63,338 bases of DNA from positions 1 to 63,338 of the forward strand of contig JBJMIW010000372.1 of assembly GCA_045806665.1 (NCBI GenBank), written 5' to 3'. This DNA is from Actinoallomurus sp045806665 (lineage in GTDB: Bacteria; Actinomycetota; Actinomycetes; Streptosporangiales; Streptosporangiaceae). Position numbers and translations under genes: made by a program. The notes under the pieces were generated by a model. That model searched no databases. It was not told the origin of the DNA and saw nothing but the letters and a program-made list of their open reading frames with translations. Positions 1 to 7,021 of the stretch are shown here, one piece after another. Each line of letters begins with the position of its first letter. Positions within the stretch are counted from its first letter, which is position 1.

Positions 1-452
1 GTCACGTAGGAGCGCTCCGATGGCCGTCCGGGGGACTCGGCCCAGCCGGCGACGCGGCGACGCAAAGCGGTGAGCGCGGCGTCGGCCGCGGTCAGGTCCG
101 CCCGGGTATGGGGGAGGTCCGCCCGGTAATGGGCCTCCAACAGCGCCAGGCGCACGGCGAGCGGGTCGAGGCCGTCCCAGGACACCGGAGCCCAGCGGCC
201 GACGGTCGCACCGACGTGCACGTCAGCGGGCCCCGATGCCAGCTCGGCGGGGCGTACGCCCAGGTCCGACGCCCCGGGCACGGCGTTCCAGATCCCCAGG
301 GCGCGCAGCCGGTGGCGCCCGGCCAGCCGGCGGATCAGATCGCCGACCACCTGGGCGCGCAAGTCGTTCGCGCAGGCCACCCGGATGACTCCCGGCCGGG
401 CCGGGACGACCTCCGTGAGGCGCCCGGTTCCGGGGTCGTACAGGCGCAGCAT
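1..452 (-). CDS. Cysteinyl-tRNA synthetase-like protein lacking the catalytic core, partial
   Basis: The frame opens at ATG 452 after a GGGTAGGG stretch and runs off the window edge, so the C-terminus is missing. The N-terminus (MLRLYDPGTGRLTEV) resembles the opening strand of CysRS and MshC enzymes. Residues about 100-140 (LAVRLALLEAHYRADL, then an Ala/Leu-rich helix and RRRVAGW) resemble the anticodon-recognition helices that follow the catalytic domain. The CxPT and HIGH motifs are absent: the expected position reads RVACANDLRAQVV. I infer a shortened CysRS paralogue that cannot activate cysteine. It might be a regulatory relic or a pseudogene. The assignment rests on remembered motifs, so the family is moderately sure and the function unknown. 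Confidence 0.5.
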   Translation of the reverse strand, partial: MLRLYDPGTGRLTEVVPARPGVIRVACANDLRAQVVGDLIRRLAGRHRLRALGIWNAVPGASDLGVRPAELASGPADVHVGATVGRWAPVSWDGLDPLAVRLALLEAHYRADLPHTRADLTAADAALTALRRRVAGWAESPGRPSERSYV

Positions 453-538
453 GCGGACGACCCTACCCACATGTCCGGCATTCCGACCGTCTTGCCGCGG
501 TCGGGCGGGATCCGCGGTCGTTGAACCCGGAGCGACGC

Positions 539-1441
539 TCAGGCGTGGGGGGTCGACGATGCCTGCGCCGTCGACGGCGCGTGTGGTGCGGAGGGCGCGT
601 GCGGCGTCGGCGGCGTCTGCGGACCGGGCGGGGTGTGCGCCCCCGAGGACTCATTCGGAGCGAGCGGTTGGACGAGCTCTTCACCGCCGGGCTTGCGTAC
701 GGCCGCGAACCGGAGCCGTACGTAGTCGGCCATCCAGCCGGACTCGCGGCGGAGGGCGGGCGCGGCCAGCTCGTTCACCCGGTCGAGGAGCGGACCGGCG
801 AGCTCCGGGGGCACCTCGGCGATCAGCTCCGGCGCGAAGAGGCGGACCCAGTCGGCGGCGCCGTCCGGGCACTCGGCCAGGCGCGTCGGCCGGTCGAAGT
901 GCTCCAGCAGCCGTACGACGAAGCCGCCCTCCTCGAGCCGGGTCGCGTACTCGGCCGGGGTGGGGAAGTACCAGGGCAGTTCCGGTTCGGGCAGGCCGAA
1001 GACGCGCCATGCCGTCTGCACGGCCGCGATCAGCTCGGCGCAGTTGCCCGCGCCGCCCATCTCCGCGACGAACCGTCCGCCCGGCCGCAGCGCGGCGTGC
1101 ACCCGCGAGATGACGGCGGAGGGGTCCCGGGTCATCCAGTGCAAGGCCGAGTTGGAGAAGACCGCGTCGTACCGCTCGCTGATCGTGAAGCCGTGCGCGT
1201 CGCCGACGGCGAACGACAGGTGGGGATGCTGGGATCGCGCCTCGTTGACCATCTCGAGCGATTCGTCGATCCCGAGGACCTGCGCGCCCCGCTCGGCGAT
1301 CTCGACGGTCATCACGCCCGTTCCGCAGCCCAGGTCGATGATGCGCTCGTCAGGCTGAGGATCGAGTAGGTCGAGCAGCGGCGCCCCGTGGGCGGAGACG
1401 TACCCGAACGCGGTGTCGTACGCCGCCACGGCCCATTGCAT
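539..1441 (-). CDS. Class I SAM-dependent methyltransferase, trans-aconitate methyltransferase-like
   Basis: A 300-residue protein starting at ATG 1441 (MQWAVAAYD). Residues about 32-44 (ERIIDLGCGTGVM) are the SAM-binding motif I, followed by an acidic strand end (LGIDES) and the motif NSALHWM, as in Tam/UbiE-type enzymes. Size fits the family up to about residue 260. The last 35 or so residues are a low-complexity tail built on Pro-His-Ala and Ser-Thr repeats, absent from usual homologues and probably disordered. The small-molecule substrate cannot be told from sequence. The start has no clear ribosome-binding site, but a TATCTT hexamer lies 6 nt before the ATG on this strand, which fits leaderless transcription. 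Longer upstream starts exist but are not needed by the fold. Confidence 0.8.
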   Translation of the reverse strand: MQWAVAAYDTAFGYVSAHGAPLLDLLDPQPDERIIDLGCGTGVMTVEIAERGAQVLGIDESLEMVNEARSQHPHLSFAVGDAHGFTISERYDAVFSNSALHWMTRDPSAVISRVHAALRPGGRFVAEMGGAGNCAELIAAVQTAWRVFGLPEPELPWYFPTPAEYATRLEEGGFVVRLLEHFDRPTRLAECPDGAADWVRLFAPELIAEVPPELAGPLLDRVNELAAPALRRESGWMADYVRLRFAAVRKPGGEELVQPLAPNESSGAHTPPGPQTPPTPHAPSAPHAPSTAQASSTPHA

Positions 1442-1638
1442 GTGCGCAAGATATAGGACAAAGCTGGCAAGCGCCGTAACGTCTCGAATGCTGGATCGTT
1501 GGCAGTGATTCGCGTCACGTGCCCGCCGGATCCGGGCCGGCCGGGGGAACCGGTTATCCACAGACCGGCGGACGGGGCTTACGGCGGGAGAGCGCGCCGG
1601 GCGAGGCTTTCCGGGAGACCGATTCCCGGAGGCATCCC

Positions 1639-2532
1639 ATGATCGACCTGAGTGTTCCCGAGTCCGTGACGGCGCCCTTCGTGGTGGCCACCGCGCATCC
1701 CCTCGACGATCCGGCGGCAGTGGCACGCGACCGGGTGTGGCTGCCGTTAGCGGCCGAGCTGCTCGACTCGTCGCTCCTGCGATTCCGCGCTCGCCCGGCG
1801 GCCGAGTCCGGATACGCCGATCTCATCGGGAGCGCCGCCTGGGCGCGGCCGGACGAGGCGCACCTCCTCGGCAAGGCGCGGCACCACATCGTCATCACCG
1901 CGCACGCCCCGCCCGTGTCCCAGCCCGAGCACGCGCAGGCGGCCCGCGAGATCGCCCGGGTGGTCGCCGAGGCCTGCGACGGGGTGGTCTACGACGCGTG
2001 GTCCCATCAGGTGCTGCCCCACGCCTTCCGGTTCGCCGCCGAGCACCCGGAGTTCTGCCTGGCCGACGACTGGCTCGCGACGTTCGTCACCGGCGAGGAG
2101 GACGGTGAGCTGCACCTGGTCACCGCGGGGCTGCACCGCTTCGGGTTCCCGGAGCTGGAGGCCCGCGAGGTCCCGGGAGGCAACCTGTTCGCGGCTGTCA
2201 CGCTGCTGCGCTGCCTGGCCGTCGGTCTCCTCGACGAGCACTGGGCCTGGCTCGCGTGCAACCCCGGTGCTCCGTTCCGCCGCATTCCGCCCGAAACGGT
2301 GGTGGAGGGCGCCGACGTGTGGCGCTACTGGGCGGCCGAGCCGGCCGGTGTGCCCAGTGCGCCCGTGCGCGCCCGCCTGACTCCCGCTCCGCCCGAGGGG
2401 GCGGACGGACTGCCCTACCTCGTCGCCGGGCCGCCCGCCGACTTCGACGCCCCCACCGCCCTGTGGTGGAACGACGTCGTCGACCTGGCCATGCCCTACG
2501 TCCCGGAGGCGCCACGCCGCACGGCCGCCTGA
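1639..2532 (+). CDS. Protein of unknown function, first of a tandem paralogous pair
   Basis: A 297-residue soluble protein starting at ATG 1639, six bases after GGAGGC. I do not recognise the family. It shares its layout with the next gene: a Val/Thr-rich N-terminus (SVPESVTAPFVVATAHP), a central HHIVITAHAP segment followed by an amphipathic helix (REIARVVAEACDGVVYD), and a C-terminal part with LHRFGFPELE and a Leu-rich helix ending in W. The aligned landmarks imply gene duplication. No signal peptide, membrane segment or catalytic motif is visible. The two genes are separated by 144 bases, so they may share a promoter or be expressed separately. Confidence 0.8.
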   Translation: MIDLSVPESVTAPFVVATAHPLDDPAAVARDRVWLPLAAELLDSSLLRFRARPAAESGYADLIGSAAWARPDEAHLLGKARHHIVITAHAPPVSQPEHAQAAREIARVVAEACDGVVYDAWSHQVLPHAFRFAAEHPEFCLADDWLATFVTGEEDGELHLVTAGLHRFGFPELEAREVPGGNLFAAVTLLRCLAVGLLDEHWAWLACNPGAPFRRIPPETVVEGADVWRYWAAEPAGVPSAPVRARLTPAPPEGADGLPYLVAGPPADFDAPTALWWNDVVDLAMPYVPEAPRRTAA

Positions 2533-2676
2533 GCCGACGCACGCCCGATCCCTCGCGCCCGCTCGCCGGGCCGAGTCGATCGCGCCCCGTCCGGCGGGCC
2601 TAGTGCTGCGCGCTTTCAGCAGTGGGGTGCGCCCAGTGCAGCGCGTCCAACGATCGCGAAAGTCAAGGAGGCGGTC

Positions 2677-3630
2677 ATGTCCCCGTTCGTCCTGTCCGTA
2701 CCCGAGGTCGTCACCTCGCACTATGTGATCGCGACCAGCGAGCCGCCGGTCGACCCCTACGCGGTCGTCCCCTGGCGCGTGTCAGAGCCCTTCCGGAAAC
2801 CGGCCATCGAGGCGCTCAAGACCCCGCGCCTCGGCATCTTCACGGTCGAGGCCGGCGAGGCCACCTGGCGCCTCGACGACGTCCTGGCCTCCGAGGAGGA
2901 CCGGCGGCGCATCCACGAGTCCTCCCACCAGATCGTGCTCGTGCATCAGGCCCTGACGGTCGAGCAACCGCACCGGGAGCAGGTCGCGCGGGCCGTGGCG
3001 CGAGCCCTCGCCGACGCCTCGGGCGGCGTGCTCATCGACCCGCAGGCCCGGCAGGTCCTCCTGCGCGACGGCCTGGCGCGCGCCGAGCGCGGCTGGTTCC
3101 GCATGGGTGACCAGTGGTTCGGCACCCGCTACCAGGTCGACGAGGCGGCGCGTCGCCTCGGCCCGGCCGGTGATGCCGACGCCGCCGTCTGTGCGTGTCT
3201 GCGCATCACGCTGCTCGGGCTGCGGCGGTTCGGCCTTCCGGATCTCGTGATCGACAAGGTCGCCTGCACCCAGGACCTGCCCGCGCTCAACCTGCTGCGT
3301 GCGGTCGCGTCCCGGCTGCTCACCGACCAGTGGCGATGGTGCCGGGAGCGCCCGGCGCGGCCCACACGTCGCCTCGACGACCACCCCAAGATCGAGCCGG
3401 ACGACTTCTGGAACTTCTGGGGCGCCACCCCGTTCGTGGACGGCAGCCCGGTGGTCACGCGGCTGACGGCGACCTCGGCCGCGACCCTGGAGGTGGCGCC
3501 GCCCGCCGACTACACCGGCACCGTCGCCGACTGGAGCCGGGAGGTCCTGGCGCCCGCCATGCCGCCGCTGGTGGGCTGCCCCGCCGACGAGGATGCGGAC
3601 CGTGCGCGGTCCGCCGGAGGCGGGGCGTGA
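2677..3630 (+). CDS. Protein of unknown function, second of a tandem paralogous pair
   Basis: A 317-residue protein starting at ATG 2677 after the strong ribosome-binding site AAGGAGG. It parallels the preceding gene: LSVPEVVTSHYVIATSEPP against SVPESVTAPFVVATAHP, HQIVLVHQALTVEQP against HHIVITAHAPPVSQP, and LRRFGLPDL against LHRFGFPEL. It differs by extra residues in the first third and a charged C-terminal tail. No known domain, signal peptide or membrane segment is seen. A 51-base gap with a palindromic operator-like site separates it from the crotonase, so it probably is not part of the fatty-acid unit. Confidence 0.8.
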   Translation: MSPFVLSVPEVVTSHYVIATSEPPVDPYAVVPWRVSEPFRKPAIEALKTPRLGIFTVEAGEATWRLDDVLASEEDRRRIHESSHQIVLVHQALTVEQPHREQVARAVARALADASGGVLIDPQARQVLLRDGLARAERGWFRMGDQWFGTRYQVDEAARRLGPAGDADAAVCACLRITLLGLRRFGLPDLVIDKVACTQDLPALNLLRAVASRLLTDQWRWCRERPARPTRRLDDHPKIEPDDFWNFWGATPFVDGSPVVTRLTATSAATLEVAPPADYTGTVADWSREVLAPAMPPLVGCPADEDADRARSAGGGA

Positions 3631-3638
3631 CGCGACTC

Positions 3639-3654
3639 TAGAATCCCATTCTGT
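3639..3654. promoter_or_regulatory. Putative operator TAGAAT-CCC-ATTCTG upstream of the crotonase
   Basis: An inverted repeat (AGAAT around a CCC centre) lies 28 bases before the GTG of the crotonase. The same 14-base pattern GAAT-SS-CATTCTGT recurs at 6946-6959 before the acyl-CoA dehydrogenase, so the two genes may answer to one repressor. A TetR-type factor is an inference from the symmetry and from the decayed TetR gene beside the second copy. Confidence 0.5.
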
Positions 3655-3681
3655 ATTCGTTCGCGGGCGTGAGGAGCAGCA

Positions 3682-4551
3682 GTGACGTACACCGAGATCG
3701 ACTACACCGTCGCCGACGGGATCGCGACCATCACGCTGGACCGCCCCGAGCGGCTCAACGCCTTCACACTCGTGATGCGCGGCGAGCTCATCGACGCCTT
3801 CGACCGCGCCGACGCGGACGACGACGTACGGGCGGTCGTCGTCACCGGCCGCGGGCGGGCGTTCTGCGCCGGGGCCGACCTGCAGCGGGGCGGCTCGACC
3901 TTCGACCACCGGGCCGCCAAGGACATGTTCGGCGGCGAGGACACGTTCGAGGACGGGGCGCCGCGCGACGGCGGGGGCACCGTCGCCCTCCGCATCGCCC
4001 GGTCCCTGAAGCCGGTGATCGGGGCGATCAACGGTCCGGCGGTCGGCGTGGGCATCACGATGACCCTCCCGATGGACGTCCGGCTCGCCGCCGAGGGGGC
4101 GCGGTTCGGGTTCGTGTTCGCCCGGCGCGGCATCGTCACCGAGGCCGCGTCGAGCTGGTTCCTGCCGCGGATCGTCGGCATCGCCCAGGCGATGGAGTGG
4201 GCCGCGACGGGCCGCATCTTCGACGCCGACGAGGCGCTGCGCGGGCGGCTGGTGTCCTACGTGCATCCCGCGGACGAGCTCCTGGACGCCGCGTACGCCC
4301 TGGCCGGGGAGATCGCCGCGAACACCTCGGCGGTGGCCGTCGCCGCCGTGCGCCGGCTGATGTGGTCGGGCCTGGGCGCGCCCTCACCGTGGGACGCGCA
4401 CCGGGCCGACTCCCGCCTGATGCACGTACTGGGCTCGGCGCCGGACGCGGCCGAGGGGGTGACGTCGTTCTTGGAGAAGCGACCGGCCGAGTTCCCGATG
4501 AAGGTCAGCCGCGACCTGCCCGCGGAGGTCCCCGACTGGCCGCTGCCCTGA
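3682..4551 (+). CDS. Enoyl-CoA hydratase/isomerase family protein (crotonase)
   Basis: A 289-residue crotonase starting at GTG 3682, preceded by GAGGAG at a good distance. The crotonase core is plain: ITLDRPERLNAF near residue 20, the oxyanion-hole segment GRGRAFCAGADL near residue 65, and a second oxyanion segment GPAVGVGITMTLPMD near 115. The position of the catalytic glutamate is filled (RRGIVTEAASSWFLP, near 155). The family hydrates or isomerises acyl-CoA thioesters in beta-oxidation and related catabolism; the exact acyl chain is not predictable. A palindromic site shared with the acyl-CoA dehydrogenase at 7022 suggests coordinated control of an acyl-CoA degradation route. Confidence 0.9.
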   Translation: MTYTEIDYTVADGIATITLDRPERLNAFTLVMRGELIDAFDRADADDDVRAVVVTGRGRAFCAGADLQRGGSTFDHRAAKDMFGGEDTFEDGAPRDGGGTVALRIARSLKPVIGAINGPAVGVGITMTLPMDVRLAAEGARFGFVFARRGIVTEAASSWFLPRIVGIAQAMEWAATGRIFDADEALRGRLVSYVHPADELLDAAYALAGEIAANTSAVAVAAVRRLMWSGLGAPSPWDAHRADSRLMHVLGSAPDAAEGVTSFLEKRPAEFPMKVSRDLPAEVPDWPLP

Positions 4552-4607
4552 CCGTGCGCCGCCACCCGGCCCGGCCCGCTGAATGAAGGGCGGCCGGCGG
4601 GGTTGAG

Positions 4608-4830
4608 AAGTGGTGGGCACGGCCGGTGGGGGTCAGGAGCGGGCCGCGCGGCACCGGGACCGGGACTGGCGGGCGGGTCTGCCGGGTCCGGAAGTGGTCG
4701 GCACGGCCGGCGGGGGGTCAGGAGTGGGCCGCGTGGCCTGCCGGGCTTAGGAGTGGCCGACGGGTCTGCCGGGGCTCAGGAGTGGGCTATGCGACCTGCC
4801 GGGGTCAGGAGCGGGCGGCGCGGTGTGGCG
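4608..4830. repeat. Decayed tandem repeats derived from the end of the adjacent minus-strand gene
   Basis: Five or so degenerate copies of a roughly 25-40 base unit with the core GGTCAGGAGYGGGC, for example near 4633, 4708, 4745, 4778 and 4804. The last copy is the true 3' end of the SH3-like minus-strand gene (stop at 4805-4807). Each copy carries the reverse complement of a stop codon in the same place. This stretch of about 200 bases holds no other gene that I can support. Confidence 0.65.
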
Positions 4831-5104
4831 GCGGTGGAGGGACGACCTTCCCCGCGACCAGGTCCGCTTCGGCCACCGTGACGACCGAGCCGTCCCGGCG
4901 GCGGACGGTGAGCCGGCCGTCGGCCCAGTCCTGCAGCTCACCGACGACGTCGCTGTACATTCCGCCGGGCACACGGCGTCGTAGGGACACGCGCCGTCCG
5001 ACGTCGGACGGAGCGATCGCGATGACGTAGCGGGCGGAGAAACGCGGGCTGATATGACGCCCCCCATGGTGAAAGCCTCGGCTGACAGCGGCAATACTAG
5101 GCAA
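4805..5104 (-). CDS. Stand-alone SH3-like domain related to the N-terminus of Rv0428c-type GNAT proteins
   Basis: The conserved part reads SPRFSARYVIAIAPSDVGRR, then RRRVPGG, DVVGELQDW and a VTVAEADLVAGKVVPPPPP end. I recognise this as the small beta-barrel that precedes the acetyltransferase domain in actinobacterial GNAT proteins, here encoded alone and divergent from ferredoxin. The start is unresolved. No ATG or GTG lies in frame upstream of the conserved part; TTG 5104 is the only usual start, without a ribosome-binding site. ATG 5067 lies in another frame, so an indel after the start codon is possible. The 3' end is followed by decayed copies of itself. Confidence 0.55.
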   Translation of the reverse strand: MPSIAAVSRGFHHGGRHISPRFSARYVIAIAPSDVGRRVSLRRRVPGGMYSDVVGELQDWADGRLTVRRRDGSVVTVAEADLVAGKVVPPPPPHRAARS

Positions 5105-5152
5105 TGACACCGCTGCGAGCGTGGCGATGGCCACAGACGTTGAGGAGTGGAA

Positions 5153-5479
5153 GTGACCTACGTCATCGCGCAGCCTTGCGTGGACGTGCTCGACAAGGCA
5201 TGCATCGAGGAATGCCCCGTCGACTGCATCTATGAGGGCAAGCGCATGCTCTACATTCACCCGGACGAGTGCGTCGACTGCGGCGCCTGCGAGCCGGTGT
5301 GCCCGGTCGAGGCGATCTTCTACGAAGACGACACGCCGGATCAGTGGAAGGACTTCTACAAGGCGAACGTGGAATTCTTCGACGATCTGGGCTCGCCGGG
5401 AGGTGCCTCCAAGGTCGGCAAGATCGACAAGGATCACCCGATCGTGGCGGCGCTGCCGCCGCAGGGCGAGGACGCCTGA
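5153..5479 (+). CDS. fdxA: Seven-iron ferredoxin
   Basis: A 108-residue ferredoxin starting at GTG 5153, six bases after GAGGAG at 5142-5147. Cysteines follow the 3Fe-4S plus 4Fe-4S pattern: the first block has C-x7-C-x3-CP-x2-C (CVDVLDKACIEECPVDC) and the second C-x2-C-x2-C-x3-CP (CVDCGACEPVCPV). The acidic C-terminal half is typical of the actinobacterial and thermophile FdxA/FdxC type. It carries electrons in the cytoplasm to partners such as cytochromes P450 or oxidoreductases. It is followed 100 bases later by dapC, a conserved actinobacterial pairing with no obvious biochemical reason. Confidence 0.95.
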   Translation: MTYVIAQPCVDVLDKACIEECPVDCIYEGKRMLYIHPDECVDCGACEPVCPVEAIFYEDDTPDQWKDFYKANVEFFDDLGSPGGASKVGKIDKDHPIVAALPPQGEDA

Positions 5480-5579
5480 GCCCACGCGCCCGGTGCTCCC
5501 GGACGCGCGAGTTCACGATAGGCCGAGGCGCGCCGTCTGCCGGTGAGCGGCAGGCGGCGCGCGAACGTTGGGGGGACAG

Positions 5580-6665
5580 ATGTTCAGGACGCTTCCGGAC
5601 TTTCCGTGGGACCGGCTCGCCCCGTACAAGGAGCAGGCGCGGCAGCACGCCGATGGCATCGTCGACCTGTCGGTCGGTACGCCGGTCGACCCCACGCCGC
5701 AGATCGTCCGGCAGGCGCTCATGGACGCCGCCGACGCGCCCGGGTACCCCGCGACGTATGGCACTCCCGAGCTGCGTGAGGCGGTGGCGGGCTGGCTGAC
5801 CCGCAAGCTCGGCGTCGAGGCCGACCCGGCCGCCGTCCTGCCGGTCATCGGCACCAAGGAGGCGGTCGCCTGGCTGCCGACGCTGCTGGGCGCCGGGCCG
5901 GGCGACACCGTGGCCTTCCCCGAGCTCGCCTACCCGACGTACGACGTCGGCGCGCGCCTGGCCGGCGCCACGCCGCGCGCCGTCGACGGGCTGTTCTCCC
6001 TCGGCCCGGAGACGCCGAAGATCGTCTGGATCAACTCGCCGTCCAACCCCACCGGCAAGGTGCTGCCGGCCGAGCACCTGCGCAAGGTGGTCGCCTGGGC
6101 GCGGGCGCGTGGGGCCATCGTCATCAGCGACGAGTGCTACATCGAGCTGGGCTGGGACACCGAGCCGGTCTCGGTCCTGCGCCCGGACGTGTGCGACGGA
6201 GACCACCGCGGCCTGCTCGCTCTGCACTCGCTGTCCAAGCGCTCCAACCTCGCCGGGTACCGCGCCGGCCTCGTCACCGGCGACCCCGCCCTGATCGCAG
6301 AGCTCCTCGAGGTCCGCAAGCACGCGGGCATGATGGTGCCCGCGCCGGTGCAGGCCGCCATGACGGCCGCCTACGGCGACGACGCGCACGTAGAAGAGCA
6401 GCGCGTACGGTACTCCCGCAGACGTGCCGTCCTGCGCCCGGCGCTCGAGGCGTACGGCTTCCGCATCGACCACTCCGAGGCCGGGCTCTACCTCTGGGCC
6501 ACTCGCGACGAGCCCTGCTGGGACACCGTCAAGGCGCTGGCCGAGCTGGGCCTCCTCGTCGCGCCCGGCGAGTTCTACGGCGAGGCGGGTGCCCGGCACG
6601 TGCGGGTCGCGATGACCGCCACAGACGAGCGCGTCGACGCCGCCGTCGCCCGCCTGACCGCCTGA
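5580..6665 (+). CDS. dapC: Succinyldiaminopimelate aminotransferase, fold type I
   Basis: A 361-residue PLP enzyme. I chose ATG 5580 (MFRTLPDFPWDRL), preceded by GGGGGGA; an in-frame TTG sits 12 bases upstream. Landmarks are DLSVGTPVDPTP near residue 28, INSPSNPTGKVL near 150, SDECYIELGWD near 182, the PLP lysine in LHSLSKRSNLAGYR near 222, and a C-terminal GARHVRVAMTAT with the substrate-carboxylate arginine. It transfers an amino group from glutamate to N-succinyl-2-amino-6-oxopimelate in the succinylase route to diaminopimelate and lysine. dapD and dapE lie within 7 kb and complete that branch. Confidence 0.92.
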   Translation: MFRTLPDFPWDRLAPYKEQARQHADGIVDLSVGTPVDPTPQIVRQALMDAADAPGYPATYGTPELREAVAGWLTRKLGVEADPAAVLPVIGTKEAVAWLPTLLGAGPGDTVAFPELAYPTYDVGARLAGATPRAVDGLFSLGPETPKIVWINSPSNPTGKVLPAEHLRKVVAWARARGAIVISDECYIELGWDTEPVSVLRPDVCDGDHRGLLALHSLSKRSNLAGYRAGLVTGDPALIAELLEVRKHAGMMVPAPVQAAMTAAYGDDAHVEEQRVRYSRRRAVLRPALEAYGFRIDHSEAGLYLWATRDEPCWDTVKALAELGLLVAPGEFYGEAGARHVRVAMTATDERVDAAVARLTA

Positions 6666-6740
6666 CCGCCCGCCGGGTCCGGGCGCCCCTCACCGGCTGA
6701 CGTGCGGACGAGGCCGCTCTACTTGACTGACCGCCTGAGC

Positions 6741-6932
6741 GTATGCGTCGCCGGCCTGTTCGGCGTCCGACGAGGTCGCCTCCCGCTACCCGAACTACGA
6801 CCCGTGGTGGCGGGAGAACCAGGCGCTGGACGCGGACCGCCTGCCGACGATGGGTTCGCCTTCGGGGTCGAGCGGCTCCTCGACGGCCTCCAGAGCCGGC
6901 TCGACCGGCGCGAAGAGGGTGGTCCGGCCTGA
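6741..6932 (+). pseudogene. Decayed C-terminal end of a TetR-family regulator
   Basis: One frame reads ASDEVASRYPNYDPWWRENQ then ALDADRLP, and a shift near 6850 leads into DGFAFGVERLLDGLQSRLD and a stop at 6930-6932. The combination YPxYDPWW ... FxFGxERLLDGL is the usual C-terminus of a class of actinobacterial TetR regulators. The DNA-binding half is absent, and the two parts lie in different frames, so this is a remnant. It sits just before an acyl-CoA dehydrogenase whose promoter carries a palindromic operator, so it may once have regulated that gene. The rest of the 6666-7021 interval holds no gene. Confidence 0.6.
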
Positions 6933-6944
6933 GTGCCAGTGGAC

Positions 6945-6960
6945 CGAATGGCATTCTGTC
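6945..6960. promoter_or_regulatory. Putative operator GAATG-G-CATTC upstream of the acyl-CoA dehydrogenase
   Basis: A perfect 11-base palindrome (GAATG around one G) followed by TGT. It shares GAAT-SS-CATTCTGT with the site before the crotonase at 3682. It lies 62-76 bases upstream of the GTG at 7022, just before an A/T-rich stretch (TAAATTACTAA, near 6973) that could contain the promoter. Confidence 0.5.
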
Positions 6961-7021
6961 CGTTCCGCTGTAAGTGCTAAATTACTAACCGTCGGCTGGT
7001 TCGAGCTGAGGGAGGCCGAGG

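Noticed and set aside
521..1369. Long plus-strand open frames opposite the methyltransferase
   Set aside because: They are antisense shadows typical of GC-rich DNA; the protein has no family features while the minus strand has a clear methyltransferase.
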